A DNA stretch of 64,000 nt from Bacteroidota bacterium (GTDB lineage: Bacteria; Bacteroidota; Bacteroidia; M30B66): the NCBI GenBank assembly GCA_027490225.1, contig JAIXYK010000063.1:62001-126000 (forward strand). The letters are read 5' to 3'. This document shows, one piece after another, positions 41,526-52,870 of this stretch. Under the pieces are notes generated by a model. It had not been told where the DNA came from and searched no databases. It saw nothing but the letters and a program-made list of their open reading frames with translations. Positions within the stretch are counted from its first letter, which is position 1. The number at the start of each line of letters is the position of its first letter. The translations under genes and the position numbers were made by a program.

Positions 41526-44500
41526 CTAGTTGCGAACTACTCTAAAATTCATTGCACCTTTCTCTGAAGTAATCGTAAAGAAATAAACTCCTTTAGCTTT
41601 ATCACTCAAGTCATATACTCTATTGAATTTACCTAAGAAATTCGTTGTTGCTTCATTTGCTATCAATCTTCCAGTTGCATCTGTTATTCTAATTTCAAAT
41701 GATTGAGCATTTAAAGAATTTAAACTTAAATTAACATCTCCATTTGTTGGATTTGGATATAATTGAACCATATCCATTCCATCAATAGAACCAATACCAA
41801 CTGATAAACTAATTGGAACTGTTAATGTGTCAGGATTACAATTTACGTTGCTTCCACTTGCAATCAAAGTGATTACAAAATTCCCATTGGTTACATAAGT
41901 ATGAGATGGATTTTCTAAAGTACTTGTTCCACCATCACCAAAAGCCCAATTCCAAGAAGTGGCATTCACTGAAGAATTAATCATAGTAACAGTAGCTCCA
42001 TTTTGACTGTAGTTGAAACTAGCAATTGGTGAAGGAACAACTGTAATAACAGTAGTAGATGTAGCAACACATGTTCCTTGAGTCAAAGTTGCAGTAATTG
42101 TATGAGCACCAACTCCAGCTTCGTTAGGATCAAATTTATTTCCGCTAACACCAGGACCGCTAAACACAGCTCCAGAAGGACTGCTTGACAAAGTAATAGC
42201 ATTAGCATTAGAACATAATGTACTTGGAACACCAGCAAAAGCCACAGAAATATTTGGAGTTACTTCAACATTAACCTGATCTTGACCAATACAAGTTCCA
42301 TTATCAAATGAATAAGTTAATACATGTGCACCTAATCCAGCATCAGCAGGAGTAAATATTCCAGCTGCGACTCCAGGACCATTGAATGTACCAAGAGCAG
42401 GGAAACCTTCTAGAACTACTGCCTCAGAATTTAAACAATAAGAAGAAGCTAGACCTACAAGATTAATAACAGGAGAAGGATTAACCTGAATAACTTGAGA
42501 AGCAAAACCAGGGCATTCTCCTGCACCACCTTGAATAGTATAAGTAATTGTTATTGGACCTGGTGTTACTTGCGAAGGGAAGAAAACACCATTCACAACA
42601 CCAAGGCCACCAAATACTCCACCAGCAGGTGCACCAGTTCCAGCTAATACAATTTCAGCACTGTTATTACAAACTGAAGCTGGAGCAATATTTAATGTAG
42701 CTGCAGCACCAGAAACAACATTTACTAACTGAGTATTCGTACCTAAACAACCATCAACTTCTACAGTATAACTGATAGAATATGTACCAGCCGTTAAATT
42801 ATTAGGATCAAAAACATTACCTGTAACAGCTCCAGCTGGATTACTTTCAAAATAACCTCCAGAAGGAATACCAGTTAAAACAGTTGGTTCTTCAGATGTA
42901 CAATAAGAGGCAGCTAAACCAACAAAATCTGCAAAAGGAGAACCTAAAACATTAATTTCGAGCGTTTGAGCAGCACTAGAACCACAGAAGTTAGTGTTTA
43001 CTGCAGAAAGATCAGCGTTTCCAATAAATCCATCAGCCCAAGTTACTGTTACAGAATTTCCATTTGCAACTAAAGTACCTGCAGAAGAAGGAGTAATTGT
43101 CCAATCAACCGTTATACCTGCAGAAGCAGAAACTGAATAAGTTTCAGAACTTGAACAAGAAGTAGGAGAACCGATTATCTCTGCTGGGGTTGAAGCTATT
43201 GGAGCTATTGTTACATTCAATGAAGTTGAGAAATCGCTCAATCCACAAGAACTACTAGCCGCAACAACAACAGAAGCTGTTCCCGTAAAAGTAGGTGACC
43301 AAGTAACAGTAGCTGAGGTTGAAGTACCTGTAATTGAACCTGCTTCTGTTGGAGTTAATACCCAAACATAATTAGTAACACCATTAACAGGTGTTACATC
43401 ATAAACTGTAGAAGCAGCACCAATACATAATGAATCAGAACCTGTTGGTTGAGCTGGTGCAGTATTAGTTGAACCAGAAACCTCAATTGTTACAGTATCA
43501 GAACTAGCGCAACCATTAGCTGTAGAATTGTAAGTAATTACAAATGAACCAATTCCTGCAACTGAAGGATCGAATGTTCCATTTGAAGCACTTGTAATAC
43601 CTGTTCCTGTCCAAGTTCCTCCTGAAGGAATAGCAAACAAGTTGAATGGTGCTGTAGTTTCGCAAACAGGTTCAACAGGAGCAATTTCAGCATTAGAACC
43701 AGACAATGTAACAGTGTATTGGTTAAATCCATCGCAAGCAATATTCGGCTGATCAAATGAAGGAGTCAAAATCACTGCATAATTACCAGGAGTTAATGTT
43801 GAAGCAAGCGTAAACGTGCTGCTAGCTTCATAATTTCCTTGACTAACAATTACTGGATTTGCACAATCATCAACATTTAAAATTTGAAGTAAACCAATAA
43901 AATCAGAAACTACATTTAAACTGTATAGACCAGTAGTAGGTACTGTAAAGCTGTACCAATCTAAATCTCTATTTGTTCCATTCCAAAAAGTTGAAGCACA
44001 AATCGTTTCTCCACATGATATTGGTTGAGCAGTTAAACAAGTTCCATTGGCATCAGCTGGACAAGTCTCATTTTCAAGAGTCATGTCTGGTGTGCATTCT
44101 ATACAACGAGTTCCAAATAAAATGTCAGAAGAATAAACTGTATCAACTGAAATACCACCACCTGGAGGAGGAGGGAAACCACTTCCATCATCACATACAC
44201 TAGCTATTTGTAAAACGTAATCTTCACAAGGCAATAATCCTTGTAAGAATGAAAATACAAGAGGAGCGTCAATTTGTTGAGGAGCTGTCCAAGTTGGAAC
44301 AGTAGTTGGCTCACTTACCAATTTATATCTTAATAAGTATTGGAGAGCACCTGGCTGAGAATCCCAAGAAACAACTGTGCTTGTTGTTGAAATTTCACTT
44401 AAAGTGATATTATTTGGAAATGGACAAGCCAAAGCAGGATTAACAATCACTGTGTAATCTTCAACTTCACCAAATTGTGTGTTTCCACAAGGAGAAACTG

Positions 44501-47500
44501 CGCCCGTAAAAGTAATTCTTGTTCGCATACGAGTTGGACCTAACAATGCATCAGCAGGAGGAACAATAACTGCAGAATAAGGACCTGTTCCAGGACTTCC
44601 TACTATTGGTGTTATAGTCTCATTTGCATCGTCAAAGTCACCATCTTGGTTCCAATCTATCCAAATACCGCATTGGTCAAGTGTATAAACAGGAGGACCA
44701 TTAGTGATTGTGATTGGCTGGCCAGAACCGATATACAAGTCAGTAGATAGATTAGTATAATCAGCATAACCATTATCAGTATCGCTACAATCACTTGGAT
44801 TATTTATCGAACCAAATTGAACATTACTTATAAACTCGTCGCAAGTAGTAGTAGTTGCATCACAATAGTTCAAACAAGTACCTGTTGTAAATGTAATTAC
44901 TGGACAATCTACAGATGAACCGTTTGCATTATTTGCTATTACTTGATATGCATAAGTAGTGTTTGGTGCTAATAATCCTGGATCAAATGATGTTGTTGTT
45001 TGAGCAGGTGATAGTAATTGAAGTCCTCCACCTAAATCAAAATAAACATCATAAGAAGTTGCTGGTGTACCAGCGCCGCTTACCCATGAGAATGCAGTTT
45101 CGTTAACACAAACATCAGTTGCACCATCAATAGGTCCAGATGTATAAGTTACACAACTTGGAACATCTAAAGCACTGATACAGATAACATTTGCATCCCA
45201 TCCAGCACGAACTACTGAACCATCAGATAAGAATACAAAAGTTAACGCTCCTGACGGATGTGAAGATGTGAATGGGCCTGGAATCACTGTTCCCCAGAAA
45301 GCTCCAGGTTGGGTTAAAGGACCAAATGCATTACCAGCAGGATTTGCTGATGCGATTAATGGCGAATTGATATCTGGTCCGTCAAAAACATAAATTCCAT
45401 CCCAAGTTGCTTCAGTATTAAAGCTATTAAAGCTTACTTGAATAGAAGAGTTCGGCGTGCTTGGTAAGATAGTTAAAGTTTGATTAACACTACTTGTATA
45501 GTTACCTGCAGAACCTCCCATATCATAGAAATTAGCATCACATGTGGTAACTGTTAAACCATCAGTCATTATGATATCAATAGAACCGCTAGTTACAAAG
45601 CTAGTAACCAAGCAATTATTATTTGTTCCAATTGAATTTGTTGGTACAACTTGCCAATAATAAGTTGAACTTAACTCTAATGGTCCAGGATTAAATGTTG
45701 TTCCAACTTGATCATCTGAAACAAGCACTAAAGCATCAGGGTCAGTTCCGAAAAACACATCATAAGTTGCTGCTGACCCGCCATTAGTCCAAGATAGAAT
45801 TGTATTAGCACTATTAATATCTGTAGCTAAATCTGCAGGAACTAAATTTGTTGCACATGCAGGAGGTTCTGCTAAAGCTTCAACAATAACTGTATAATCT
45901 TCTGTTTCACCCCAACCATTAGAAGGAATATCACAAGGATCGAACGCTGTAGGAGTTCCAAAGAATAATCTTGCTCTTAATCTTGTAGATCCAAGAGATG
46001 CTCCAGCAGGTACAACAATATCACCTGAAAGTGTTCCAGCTCCTGGAGTTAAGAAAGTTCCACTCAATTCTCCAACATCAGTAAAGTCACCATCTTGGTT
46101 CCAATCTGCCCAAACCATAACTCGGTCAGTTGTGAAGAAATTACCTATTGAGAAGTTCGCAGGGACCAAAGTTCCTTGAGTAACAACAGTGCTAATTGAT
46201 GTAAAGTCAGTGTAAGCAGGAGCATTCACACAACTAGATGGATTATTAATTGTTCCAAAAGCTGCATTAGAAATAAATTCTTGACCTGTACCGCACGTTA
46301 GTGTAACTGTACCACCATGTTCAGCAGGACAATATGATAGTTCATTTGCAACAGTAAATGATAAAGTGTCACACCCTACAGCAGGACCAGAAGCATTTGA
46401 AGGAACTACTGTCCAGAAATAAGTCGTTCCAGGAACAATTGTTGGAGGAGTAAAGGAAGTTCCTGTTTGATTATCTGAAACTAATGTCATACTGTTTGCA
46501 TCAGTTCCATAATAAACATCATAAGAGCTAGTTATACCAGCACCAGGTGACCACGATAAGTTGCTTGTTGTTAATACACCAGTAGCTAAATCTGCAGGTG
46601 ATAAATTAACTGCACACTCGGCAGGAATTCCAGTAGTTTGACAAATAACATCAGCGTCCCAACCAACACGAATTCCTGAACCATCAGATATAAATACAAA
46701 AGTTAAAGCCCCTGATGGATGAGAAGAAACAAAAGGACCTGGTATGCCTGTTCCCCAGAAAGCTCCAGGTTGAGTTAAAGGCCCAAATGCATTACCAGCT
46801 GGATTTCCTGATGAAATTAATGGTGAAGTCACATCTGGTCCATCATACACATAAAGTCCGTCCCAAGTTGCTTCTGTATTAAAACTATTAAATGTAACCT
46901 GTAAGGTTGAATTCGGCGTACTTGGTGTTATTGTTAAAGTTTGATTAACATCATTATCATATTCACCATCAACACCTCCCATATCATAGAAATTTGCATT
47001 ACATGTGGTAACACTTATTCCATCTTCCATGATAATGTCGATTGTACCGCTAGTTGTAAAACTTGTCACAGCACATGTCGAATTCTCTCCAACTAAATTA
47101 GAAGGAAGAATTTGCCAGTAGTAAGTTGTATTTAATTCTAGAACACCGGCATTGAATGTTGTGCCTATCTGATTATCTGAAACCAAAACTAAAGCATCTG
47201 GATCAGAACCAAATAAAACATCATAAGTAGCAGCTGTTGAGCTACCTAACCATGATAAGGTTAATTGATTAGAATTAATTTCCGTTGCTAAGTCTGCTGG
47301 GAATAAATTAGTTGAACATTCAGGAACAGAAGTTAATGCTTCAACAATAACAGTATAGTCTTCTGTTTCTCCATACTCATTTGAAGGAATTCCGCAAGGA
47401 TCGAAAGAATCAGGAGTTCCATAGAACAATCTAGCTCTTAATCTAGTAGCACCTAATGTTGCATCTGCAGGAACAATGATGTTTCCAGATAATATGCCTG

Positions 47501-50500
47501 CTCCAGGTGTTAAGAATGTTCCGCTTAATTCTCCAGCATCAACAAAGTCACCATCTTGATTCCAGTCAGCCCATACCATAACTCTATCGGTAGTAAAGAA
47601 ATTAGTTATTTCAAAATTCGCAGCTACTTGGGATCCTTGAGTTACTGTAGTACTAATAGAAGTATAATCTGAATACGCAGGATCTACAACACAGTCAGAA
47701 GCATTGTCAATAGTTCCAAATGATGAATTTGAAATAAATTCTTGAAGTGTGCCTTCGCAATTTAACACAGCATCTAATCCACCATGAGCAGCAACGCAAT
47801 AAGAAACCTCACTTGCAATTGTAAAAGATAAAGTATCGCAACCAACTGAAGATCCATCTGAGTTAGATGAAATTATCGTCCAAAAATAAGTTGTGTTTGG
47901 CAAAAGTGAAGCAGGAGTATATGTTGTACCTGTTTGATTATTAGATACCAATGTCATGCTATTTGCATCAGTGCCAAAATATACGTCATAGCTTGTAGTT
48001 AAAACAGCTCCAGAAGACCATGATAAAGTCGAAGTTGTAGGTACATCGGTCGATAAATCAGATGGTGATAAATTTGTAGCACAATCTGCAGCAACACCTA
48101 CCAATACGCATCTTACGTCAGCATCCCAACCGAATTCGATAACAGAACCATCTGATGTAAAGTTAAAAGTAAGTGCACCAGAAGGATCTGAAGAAGTAAT
48201 TAAACCAGGATTATCATTACTAGTAAAAGGAGAACCAGCTACTTCTGGGAATGTATTGTCTGGTCCATCATAAATTGTTAAGAAATCTGAGAAGTTCTCT
48301 AAAAAGAAAGTATTAAATTCTACTTGAACAGCAGAATTTGCTGCACCAGGTAGTATTGTCAATGTTTGATCAACGTTATTGCTATAATCACCATTTGCTC
48401 CGCCCATATCATAGAAATTAGCATCACAAGTAGTAACTGAAATACCATCTTCCATAATTATATCTACAGAAGTTGAAGTTGTGAATGAATTCACCGCACA
48501 ATTACTAGCACTTCCAGCATTGTTATATGGAACAATCTGATAGAAATAAGTTGTACTAACATCTAGTGTAGGCAGATCAAAAGAACTTGTAGTAACGTTT
48601 GTTCCAACTTCAACCAATGCATCTGGATCTGTTCCGAAGAAAACATCATAACCAGCAGTTATTCCAGCTCCAGCTGACCAAGATAAATTAGATGCTGTAG
48701 AAACATTAGTAGCTAAATTTGTAGGAGAGAATGAGGTTGCACAATTTGCAGGATCACCAACAGAAACACACGAAATTGTTGCATCCCATCCAGCTTCTAA
48801 TCCGCTAAAATCTGAGAAGAAAACAAACGTTAAACAACCATCAGTAGATGAAGAAGTGAATGTCCCAATATCTTGATTTACTCCATAAAAGAATTCATTT
48901 CCATTTGCAGGGTTAATAAATGCTGTTCCTCCAGCATTCATTCCGCTGTAGATACTCAAAGCATCATAAGGATCTGCTGGATCAAATGCTTCTTCGACGT
49001 CGAAACTATTGAATGTAACTTGAATTGCCGTATTTGGTGTACTTGGACAAATAACTTGGGTATAATCCTCATTATTTAAATAATCGCCATCTACACCTTC
49101 TGAATCATAGAAATTACCTCCGCAAGTATTGGCAGTATCATTTGACATAATAACGTCTAAAATGACAACTGGCTCGCTAGTAGTAAAGTTACTAATAGAG
49201 CAGAAAGTCGCTTCTCCGTTTGCATTTGATGGAACTATTTGCCAGAAATATTGTGTTCCTGCAATAAGACCAGAAGGAGAATAACTTGTTCCTGGCTGGT
49301 TATCGGAAACTAAATCTAAACTTTGAAAATCAGTTCCAAAATAAACATCATAAGCTGTTGGTATTCCTCCTTGAGTATTTGGATTCCAAGATAACTCAGT
49401 ATTTAATGGTTGATCAATTGATCCTGTTGCTGGTGTTAAATCCAATAAACATAATGGAGCTGCATTAGCTTCTACACAACTAATAGTTGCTGCCCATCCA
49501 TTTGCTGTAAGTGATGCATCTGAAGTAAATATTACTGTTAAAGCGCCATCAGGTGCAGATGAAGTAACTGTTGTTGGAGCAGTTGTTCCAGAAAAGATAC
49601 CAATTACATTTCCAAAAAATGGATCTGAACCATCAATGATTATCATTCCATCAACAGAAGTTGGATCTAAATCAAATTGAGTAAAGTCTAATTGTACAAC
49701 ACTTCCAGATGTTGCAGGGAATAATGTAAATATAAAACTTTCATTATCAGAATATTGTCCAGACTGTCCACCAGCATCAGTAAATGTTCCAGAACAAACG
49801 GTCACTTGACCATTTGTAATAAGCACATCATTATTTTGACTTGCTGCAGTAGTAAAGCTATTAACAGAGCATCCTTCTGATGGTCCATTTTGATTAGATG
49901 GCACTACTTGCCAGAAATAAGTTGTATTAGGAGAAAATGCTGTTGCAGGCTGAAATTCAGTTGAAGTTAAATCATTACCTGCAAGAACCAAAGCATCAGC
50001 TGCAGTTCCAATAAATAAATCATACCCAGTTGGGGCTCCACCTGAAGATTCCCATGCAAAACCAACATTTACATTTTGATTGGTAGCAAGGTTAGCAGGA
50101 GAAAGGTTAGTAGCACATGGTGGTACAGTTGTGTTAGGAATACAATTAATTGTAGCGCTCCAACCAGAATTTGTATTAGAGAAATCAGAAACAAATTGAA
50201 AAGTTAAAGAACCATTTATTGCGTCTGATAAGAATGTTAAAGGAGCAGTTAAATCTCCAGTTAAAATTGCCAATACAGGAGCTGAGGTTGAATTCCCATT
50301 ATAAACAGTTAAAAAATCAACTCCATCCTCAACAGAAAATTCGTTGAATGTAACTGAAATAAGGTTATTAGCTGCATCAGGAGTAAATGTTATTGTTTGA
50401 TTTTCGTCATTTTGATAATCACCATTTAAATCTCCAGTATCAGTAAAAACTCCAGAGCAAACTGTTTGGTCAGCATCTGCAATTGTTATTGATGTTGAAA

Positions 50501-52835
50501 CAGCAGCAGCTGTAGTAAAGGACAATGTATTACAATCTGGATTTGAACCGTTACCATTTACTGGCGAAATTCTGTAAAAATATGTAGTTGAAGGTAGTAA
50601 AACTCCTGGTTCATACGAAGTAACTGCAACACTGCCTGCTAAATCAGGATTAGCAGATGTTCCAAAAAACACGTCATAAGAAGTTGGGGTTCCAGTACCT
50701 GCAGTCCATGAAAGATCCGAATTAATATCTACATCAGTAGCATTCAGAGCTGGAGATAAATTAGTTACACATCCTGGTACTAAATTTAACGGTACACAAG
50801 AAATTACAGATTCCCAACCAGCTGCGTTCAAAATATTATCTGATTCGAATGAGAAAGTTAAAGCACCTTCAATATTTGTTGCATTTAAAATGTTAGGAAT
50901 GTTAGATGAAGTAAAAACTCCTAAAGATGGAGCATTTATGTCAGAACCATCGTAAACAGTTAATTGATCTCCATCAGCTAATACAAAAGTTGAAAAATCA
51001 ACTTGAACAGCACTAGCAGGTGTAGAAGGATTAATTGTTAAAACAAAAGATTCGTCATTTGAATAATTTGAAAGATCTGCCCCGCTGTCATAAAAATTAC
51101 CTGAACAAGCAGAAACAGTTCCGTTGCTCATAAGAATTCCGGCAGCTGGTGAAACCACTGTAAAAGACCTAATCTCACATCCAGTTGCTTCTCCAGTTGC
51201 ATTTGAAGGTACAATTGAATAAAAATAGGTTTCAGATGGAGTTAAAGTTCCTGGGTCAAATGTAGTTCCAGCTTGATCATTTGAAACTAATGAAGGATTC
51301 GCATCAGTGCCAAAATAAACATCATAAGATGTAGGTGAACCCGAACCTGCCGACCAAGAAATAGTCGCGTTAGTTGGTTGGTTAGTAGCACCATTAGTAA
51401 TATTAAAATTAGATGCGCAAGAAGGAACTTCACTAGCTACATCACCAAAATTTAACTTAAACAATTGAACAGTACCAATATCACCAGCAAAATCATCACA
51501 AGCACGTAGCTTCCAAACACCATTTGGGTCAATATTAGTATTAAAATCATTTAAATTCCCTTCAGGAATAAATGATCCAATAAATGGAGCCGTTGAACCA
51601 GCAATTGCAGTAGAAGCATTCATTCTAAAAAGTGCTGTTTGTGAACAGTCTTCTAATGAATAAGCTCCATAATCTGCACCTGAACCTCCATTATCGCTAG
51701 ACAATAAAACAACAACTCCAGTAGGAGACTCTAGAAATAAATCTAAATCAGCAGCCATATTGTGTGAGATAATTATCTCAACAGATTTAAGTTCTTTAGT
51801 TGTTCCCAAATTTGCTAGCCCAGAAACATTAATCGAAGAAAGAGATGAATTAGGACATGCATTATCAGGAATAACATTTCCTAAACCACAGGCTGTAGAG
51901 AAACTATCTCCAACTTGAGGTCCTTGCGGGTCAGATGGTAAAACAATAACGTAATCTTCAGTTTCACCAAGAGTTGCACTTCCGCAAGGATCGATAAACG
52001 CGCCAGAAGGAATAGTGAACACTTGACGTACTCTAAGTCTTGTAGCTCCGGCAACTCCAGTTGTTGGAGTTGTAAAATTAATTGTTCCTAACTGATTAGG
52101 CGAAAGAATTATTTGCCCTAGTCGTTCATCTTCTGTAAATGTGTTATCTCCATTATAATCAATCCAAGCCGCAACACGTTCTTGGAATGTAGGATTGTTC
52201 TTAATGCTAATTGTATAACTAGTGTTAAAGTTAAGTGAAGTACTTAAATTAGAAAAGAAAGTATAAGCTGCTCCGCCAGTTGAACCTGAATTTTGATTAT
52301 TGATAGCACCAAGACTAACACCATTAATAAAATCACCACCAGATGTACCTGCTGTATAAGTTGGAGTGCAATATCCTAAACCAGCTCCAGTACCAATAAG
52401 AGTAATTACAATTTGGCCGCATTGATTTACATTTGAAATACATGTATTACCAGGCCCTGTTTCATCTAATAAAATATCATATGAACCAGTAGTTGTAGGT
52501 GTAAAATCTATTCTAGAAGCTAGACCACAGAAATCATCATTAAAACCAACTGATGCACCCCCAGCTGTAGGGTAAATACTTAATCTGGTATCTAACCCAG
52601 CATCACTGCCACATGCAGAAATACGGTAAGTAGAGCCAGCTTGAAAACCAGAGAATCTAACAAATTCACCTGGATAAATACAACCTAATTGGGCACCAGA
52701 AGAGGCACCAACAACAGTTGGAACACTTGCAAAAGTTAACAAAGTATTATTGTTAGCACACTGACTAAACAGTGGAGAACTCAATGAGCCCAAAAACAAT
52801 GTTATGAGTGTAAGAAGCGAGTAAATCTTTTTCAT
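41526..52835 (-). CDS. Giant multidomain T9SS surface protein (3769 residues)
   Basis: An 11.3-kb gene. ATG 52835 gives a signal peptide (MKKIYSLLTLITLFLGSL to LFSQ); 52856 is an alternative. Domains: a pre-peptidase-like domain (about 27-150), GEVED (about 153-297), a proprotein-convertase P-like domain (about 300-465), then (about 468-2900) eleven fibronectin-III-like units (SYDVYFGT motif) alternating with seven CUB-like domains (C-x-NFYDMGG to GWDAxxxC) and three further GEVED domains (DWNQDGDF, GETEDY). Later come a second pre-peptidase-like domain (about 2912-3045), Ig/PKD-like repeats (SGG, GPG motifs), a PKD domain (about 3602-3670, WAFGDGG) and a T9SS type A domain (LYPNPTNGDV to RVVRN). 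It is probably a surface adhesin or gliding-related protein (inference). No enzyme domain is visible. Confidence 0.88.
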   Translation of the reverse strand: MKKIYSLLTLITLFLGSLSSPLFSQCANNNTLLTFASVPTVVGASSGAQLGCIYPGEFVRFSGFQAGSTYRISACGSDAGLDTRLSIYPTAGGASVGFNDDFCGLASRIDFTPTTTGSYDILLDETGPGNTCISNVNQCGQIVITLIGTGAGLGYCTPTYTAGTSGGDFINGVSLGAINNQNSGSTGGAAYTFFSNLSTSLNFNTSYTISIKNNPTFQERVAAWIDYNGDNTFTEDERLGQIILSPNQLGTINFTTPTTGVAGATRLRVRQVFTIPSGAFIDPCGSATLGETEDYVIVLPSDPQGPQVGDSFSTACGLGNVIPDNACPNSSLSSINVSGLANLGTTKELKSVEIIISHNMAADLDLFLESPTGVVVLLSSDNGGSGADYGAYSLEDCSQTALFRMNASTAIAGSTAPFIGSFIPEGNLNDFNTNIDPNGVWKLRACDDFAGDIGTVQLFKLNFGDVASEVPSCASNFNITNGATNQPTNATISWSAGSGSPTSYDVYFGTDANPSLVSNDQAGTTFDPGTLTPSETYFYSIVPSNATGEATGCEIRSFTVVSPAAGILMSNGTVSACSGNFYDSGADLSNYSNDESFVLTINPSTPASAVQVDFSTFVLADGDQLTVYDGSDINAPSLGVFTSSNIPNILNATNIEGALTFSFESDNILNAAGWESVISCVPLNLVPGCVTNLSPALNATDVDINSDLSWTAGTGTPTSYDVFFGTSANPDLAGSVAVTSYEPGVLLPSTTYFYRISPVNGNGSNPDCNTLSFTTAAAVSTSITIADADQTVCSGVFTDTGDLNGDYQNDENQTITFTPDAANNLISVTFNEFSVEDGVDFLTVYNGNSTSAPVLAILTGDLTAPLTFLSDAINGSLTFQFVSDFSNTNSGWSATINCIPNTTVPPCATNLSPANLATNQNVNVGFAWESSGGAPTGYDLFIGTAADALVLAGNDLTSTEFQPATAFSPNTTYFWQVVPSNQNGPSEGCSVNSFTTAASQNNDVLITNGQVTVCSGTFTDAGGQSGQYSDNESFIFTLFPATSGSVVQLDFTQFDLDPTSVDGMIIIDGSDPFFGNVIGIFSGTTAPTTVTSSAPDGALTVIFTSDASLTANGWAATISCVEANAAPLCLLDLTPATGSIDQPLNTELSWNPNTQGGIPTAYDVYFGTDFQSLDLVSDNQPGTSYSPSGLIAGTQYFWQIVPSNANGEATFCSISNFTTSEPVVILDVIMSNDTANTCGGNFYDSEGVDGDYLNNEDYTQVICPSTPNTAIQVTFNSFDVEEAFDPADPYDALSIYSGMNAGGTAFINPANGNEFFYGVNQDIGTFTSSSTDGCLTFVFFSDFSGLEAGWDATISCVSVGDPANCATSFSPTNLATNVSTASNLSWSAGAGITAGYDVFFGTDPDALVEVGTNVTTSSFDLPTLDVSTTYFYQIVPYNNAGSASNCAVNSFTTSTSVDIIMEDGISVTTCDANFYDMGGANGDYSNNVDQTLTILPGAANSAVQVEFNTFFLENFSDFLTIYDGPDNTFPEVAGSPFTSNDNPGLITSSDPSGALTFNFTSDGSVIEFGWDADVRCVLVGVAADCATNLSPSDLSTDVPTTSTLSWSSGAVLTTSYDVYFGTDANSMTLVSNNQTGTTYTPASLLPNTTYFWTIISSNSDGSSVGCDTLSFTIASEVSYCVAAHGGLDAVLNCEGTLQEFISNSSFGTIDNASDCVVDPAYSDYTSISTTVTQGSQVAANFEITNFFTTDRVMVWADWNQDGDFVDAGELSGTFLTPGAGILSGNIIVPADATLGATRLRARLFYGTPDSFDPCGIPSNEYGETEDYTVIVEALTSVPECSTNLFPADLATEINSNQLTLSWLGSSTAATYDVLFGSDPDALVLVSDNQIGTTFNAGVLELNTTYYWQILPSNLVGENSTCAVTSFTTSGTIDIIMEDGISVTTCNANFYDMGGVDGEYDNDVNQTLTITPSTPNSTLQVTFNSFNTEATWDGLYVYDGPDVTSPLISSGNPAGNAFGPLTQPGAFWGTGIPGPFVSSHPSGALTFVFISDGSGIRVGWDADVICQTTGIPAECAVNLSPADLATGVLTTSNLSWSPGAGITSSYDVYYGTDANSMTLVSDNQTGTSFTPPTIVPGTTYFWTVVPSNASGPAVGCDTLSFTVANELSYCPAEHGGTVTLTCGTGQEFISNAAFGTINNPSSCVNAPAYTDFTSISTVVTQGTLVPANFSIGNFFTTDRVMVWADWNQDGDFTDVGELSGTFLTPGAGTLSGDIVVPAGASLGSTRLRARLFFGTPTAFDPCDIPSNGWGETEDYTVIVEALAEPPACATNLVPADLATDINSANTILSWTNGGSAATYDVFFGTDPDALVLVSDDQVGTTFNPGPLELSSTYYWQVVPTNSIGTNNNCLVTSFVTSGSIDIIMTDGLTVTTCDANFYDMGGSAGNYTSSVNQTLTILPSTPNSSIQVSFNSFNTEATWDGIYVFDGPDINSPLIASANPAGNAFGPLTQPGAFWGTVIPGPFTSSHPSGALTFVFLSDGSVVRAGWDANVICISALDVPSCVTYTSGPIDGATDVCVNETAFSWVSGAGTPATSYDVYFDLGGGLQLLSPAQTTTSFDPGLLAPNTTYAYQVIANNANGSSVDCPVITFTTGTCLNYCDATTTTCDEFISNVQFGSINNPSDCSDTDNGYADYTNLSTDLYIGSGQPITITNGPPVYTLDQCGIWIDWNQDGDFDDANETITPIVGSPGTGPYSAVIVPPADALLGPTRMRTRITFTGAVSPCGNTQFGEVEDYTVIVNPALACPFPNNITLSEISTTSTVVSWDSQPGALQYLLRYKLVSEPTTVPTWTAPQQIDAPLVFSFLQGLLPCEDYVLQIASVCDDGSGFPPPPGGGISVDTVYSSDILFGTRCIECTPDMTLENETCPADANGTCLTAQPISCGETICASTFWNGTNRDLDWYSFTVPTTGLYSLNVVSDFIGLLQILNVDDCANPVIVSQGNYEASSTFTLASTLTPGNYAVILTPSFDQPNIACDGFNQYTVTLSGSNAEIAPVEPVCETTAPFNLFAIPSGGTWTGTGITSASNGTFDPSVAGIGSFVITYNSTANGCASSDTVTIEVSGSTNTAPAQPTGSDSLCIGAASTVYDVTPVNGVTNYVWVLTPTEAGSITGTSTSATVTWSPTFTGTASVVVAASSSCGLSDFSTSLNVTIAPIASTPAEIIGSPTSCSSSETYSVSASAGITVDWTITPSSAGTLVANGNSVTVTWADGFIGNADLSAVNTNFCGSSAAQTLEINVLGSPFADFVGLAASYCTSEEPTVLTGIPSGGYFESNPAGAVTGNVFDPNNLTAGTYSISYTVEVDGCLGTNTQLVNVVSGAAATLNIAPASVCNNSAEIVLAGTGAPAGGVFGGLGVVNGVFFPSQVTPGPITITYTIQGGAGECPGFASQVIQVNPSPVINLVGLASSYCLNSEAVVLEGFPALGTFNGPGVAAGIFTPADAGLGAHVLTYSFDNGTCIGQDQVNVEVTPNISVAFAGVPSTLCSNANAITLSSSPSGAVFSGPGVSGNKFDPNEAGVGAHTITATLTQGTCVATSTTVITVVPSPIASFNYSQNGATVTMINSSVNATSWNWAFGDGGTSTLENPSHTYVTNGNFVITLIASGSNVNCNPDTLTVPISLSVGIGSIDGMDMVQLYPNPTNGDVNLSLNSLNAQSFEIRITDATGRLIANEATTNFLGKFNRVYDLSDKAKGVYFFTITSEKGAMNFRVVRN
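45170..48105 (-). repeat. Tandem in-frame duplication inside the giant gene
   Basis: Two copies of a FN3-GEVED-FN3-CUB unit, about 46640-48105 and 45170-46639. Anchor points repeat with an offset of 1461 bases (45291 and 46752, in the CUB domain) and 1467 bases (46312 and 47779, at the FN3/GEVED junction), that is 487-489 codons. Long stretches match at the nucleotide level, so the duplication is fairly recent. Confidence 0.85.
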
Positions 52836-52870
52836 TTTGTTTATTTGGATATACATATATATGTGTAGAA

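Noticed and set aside
42000-52000. Repeats in the giant gene as a possible CRISPR array
   Set aside because: The repeats are long, in frame and encode protein domains; no short direct repeats with uniform spacers are present.
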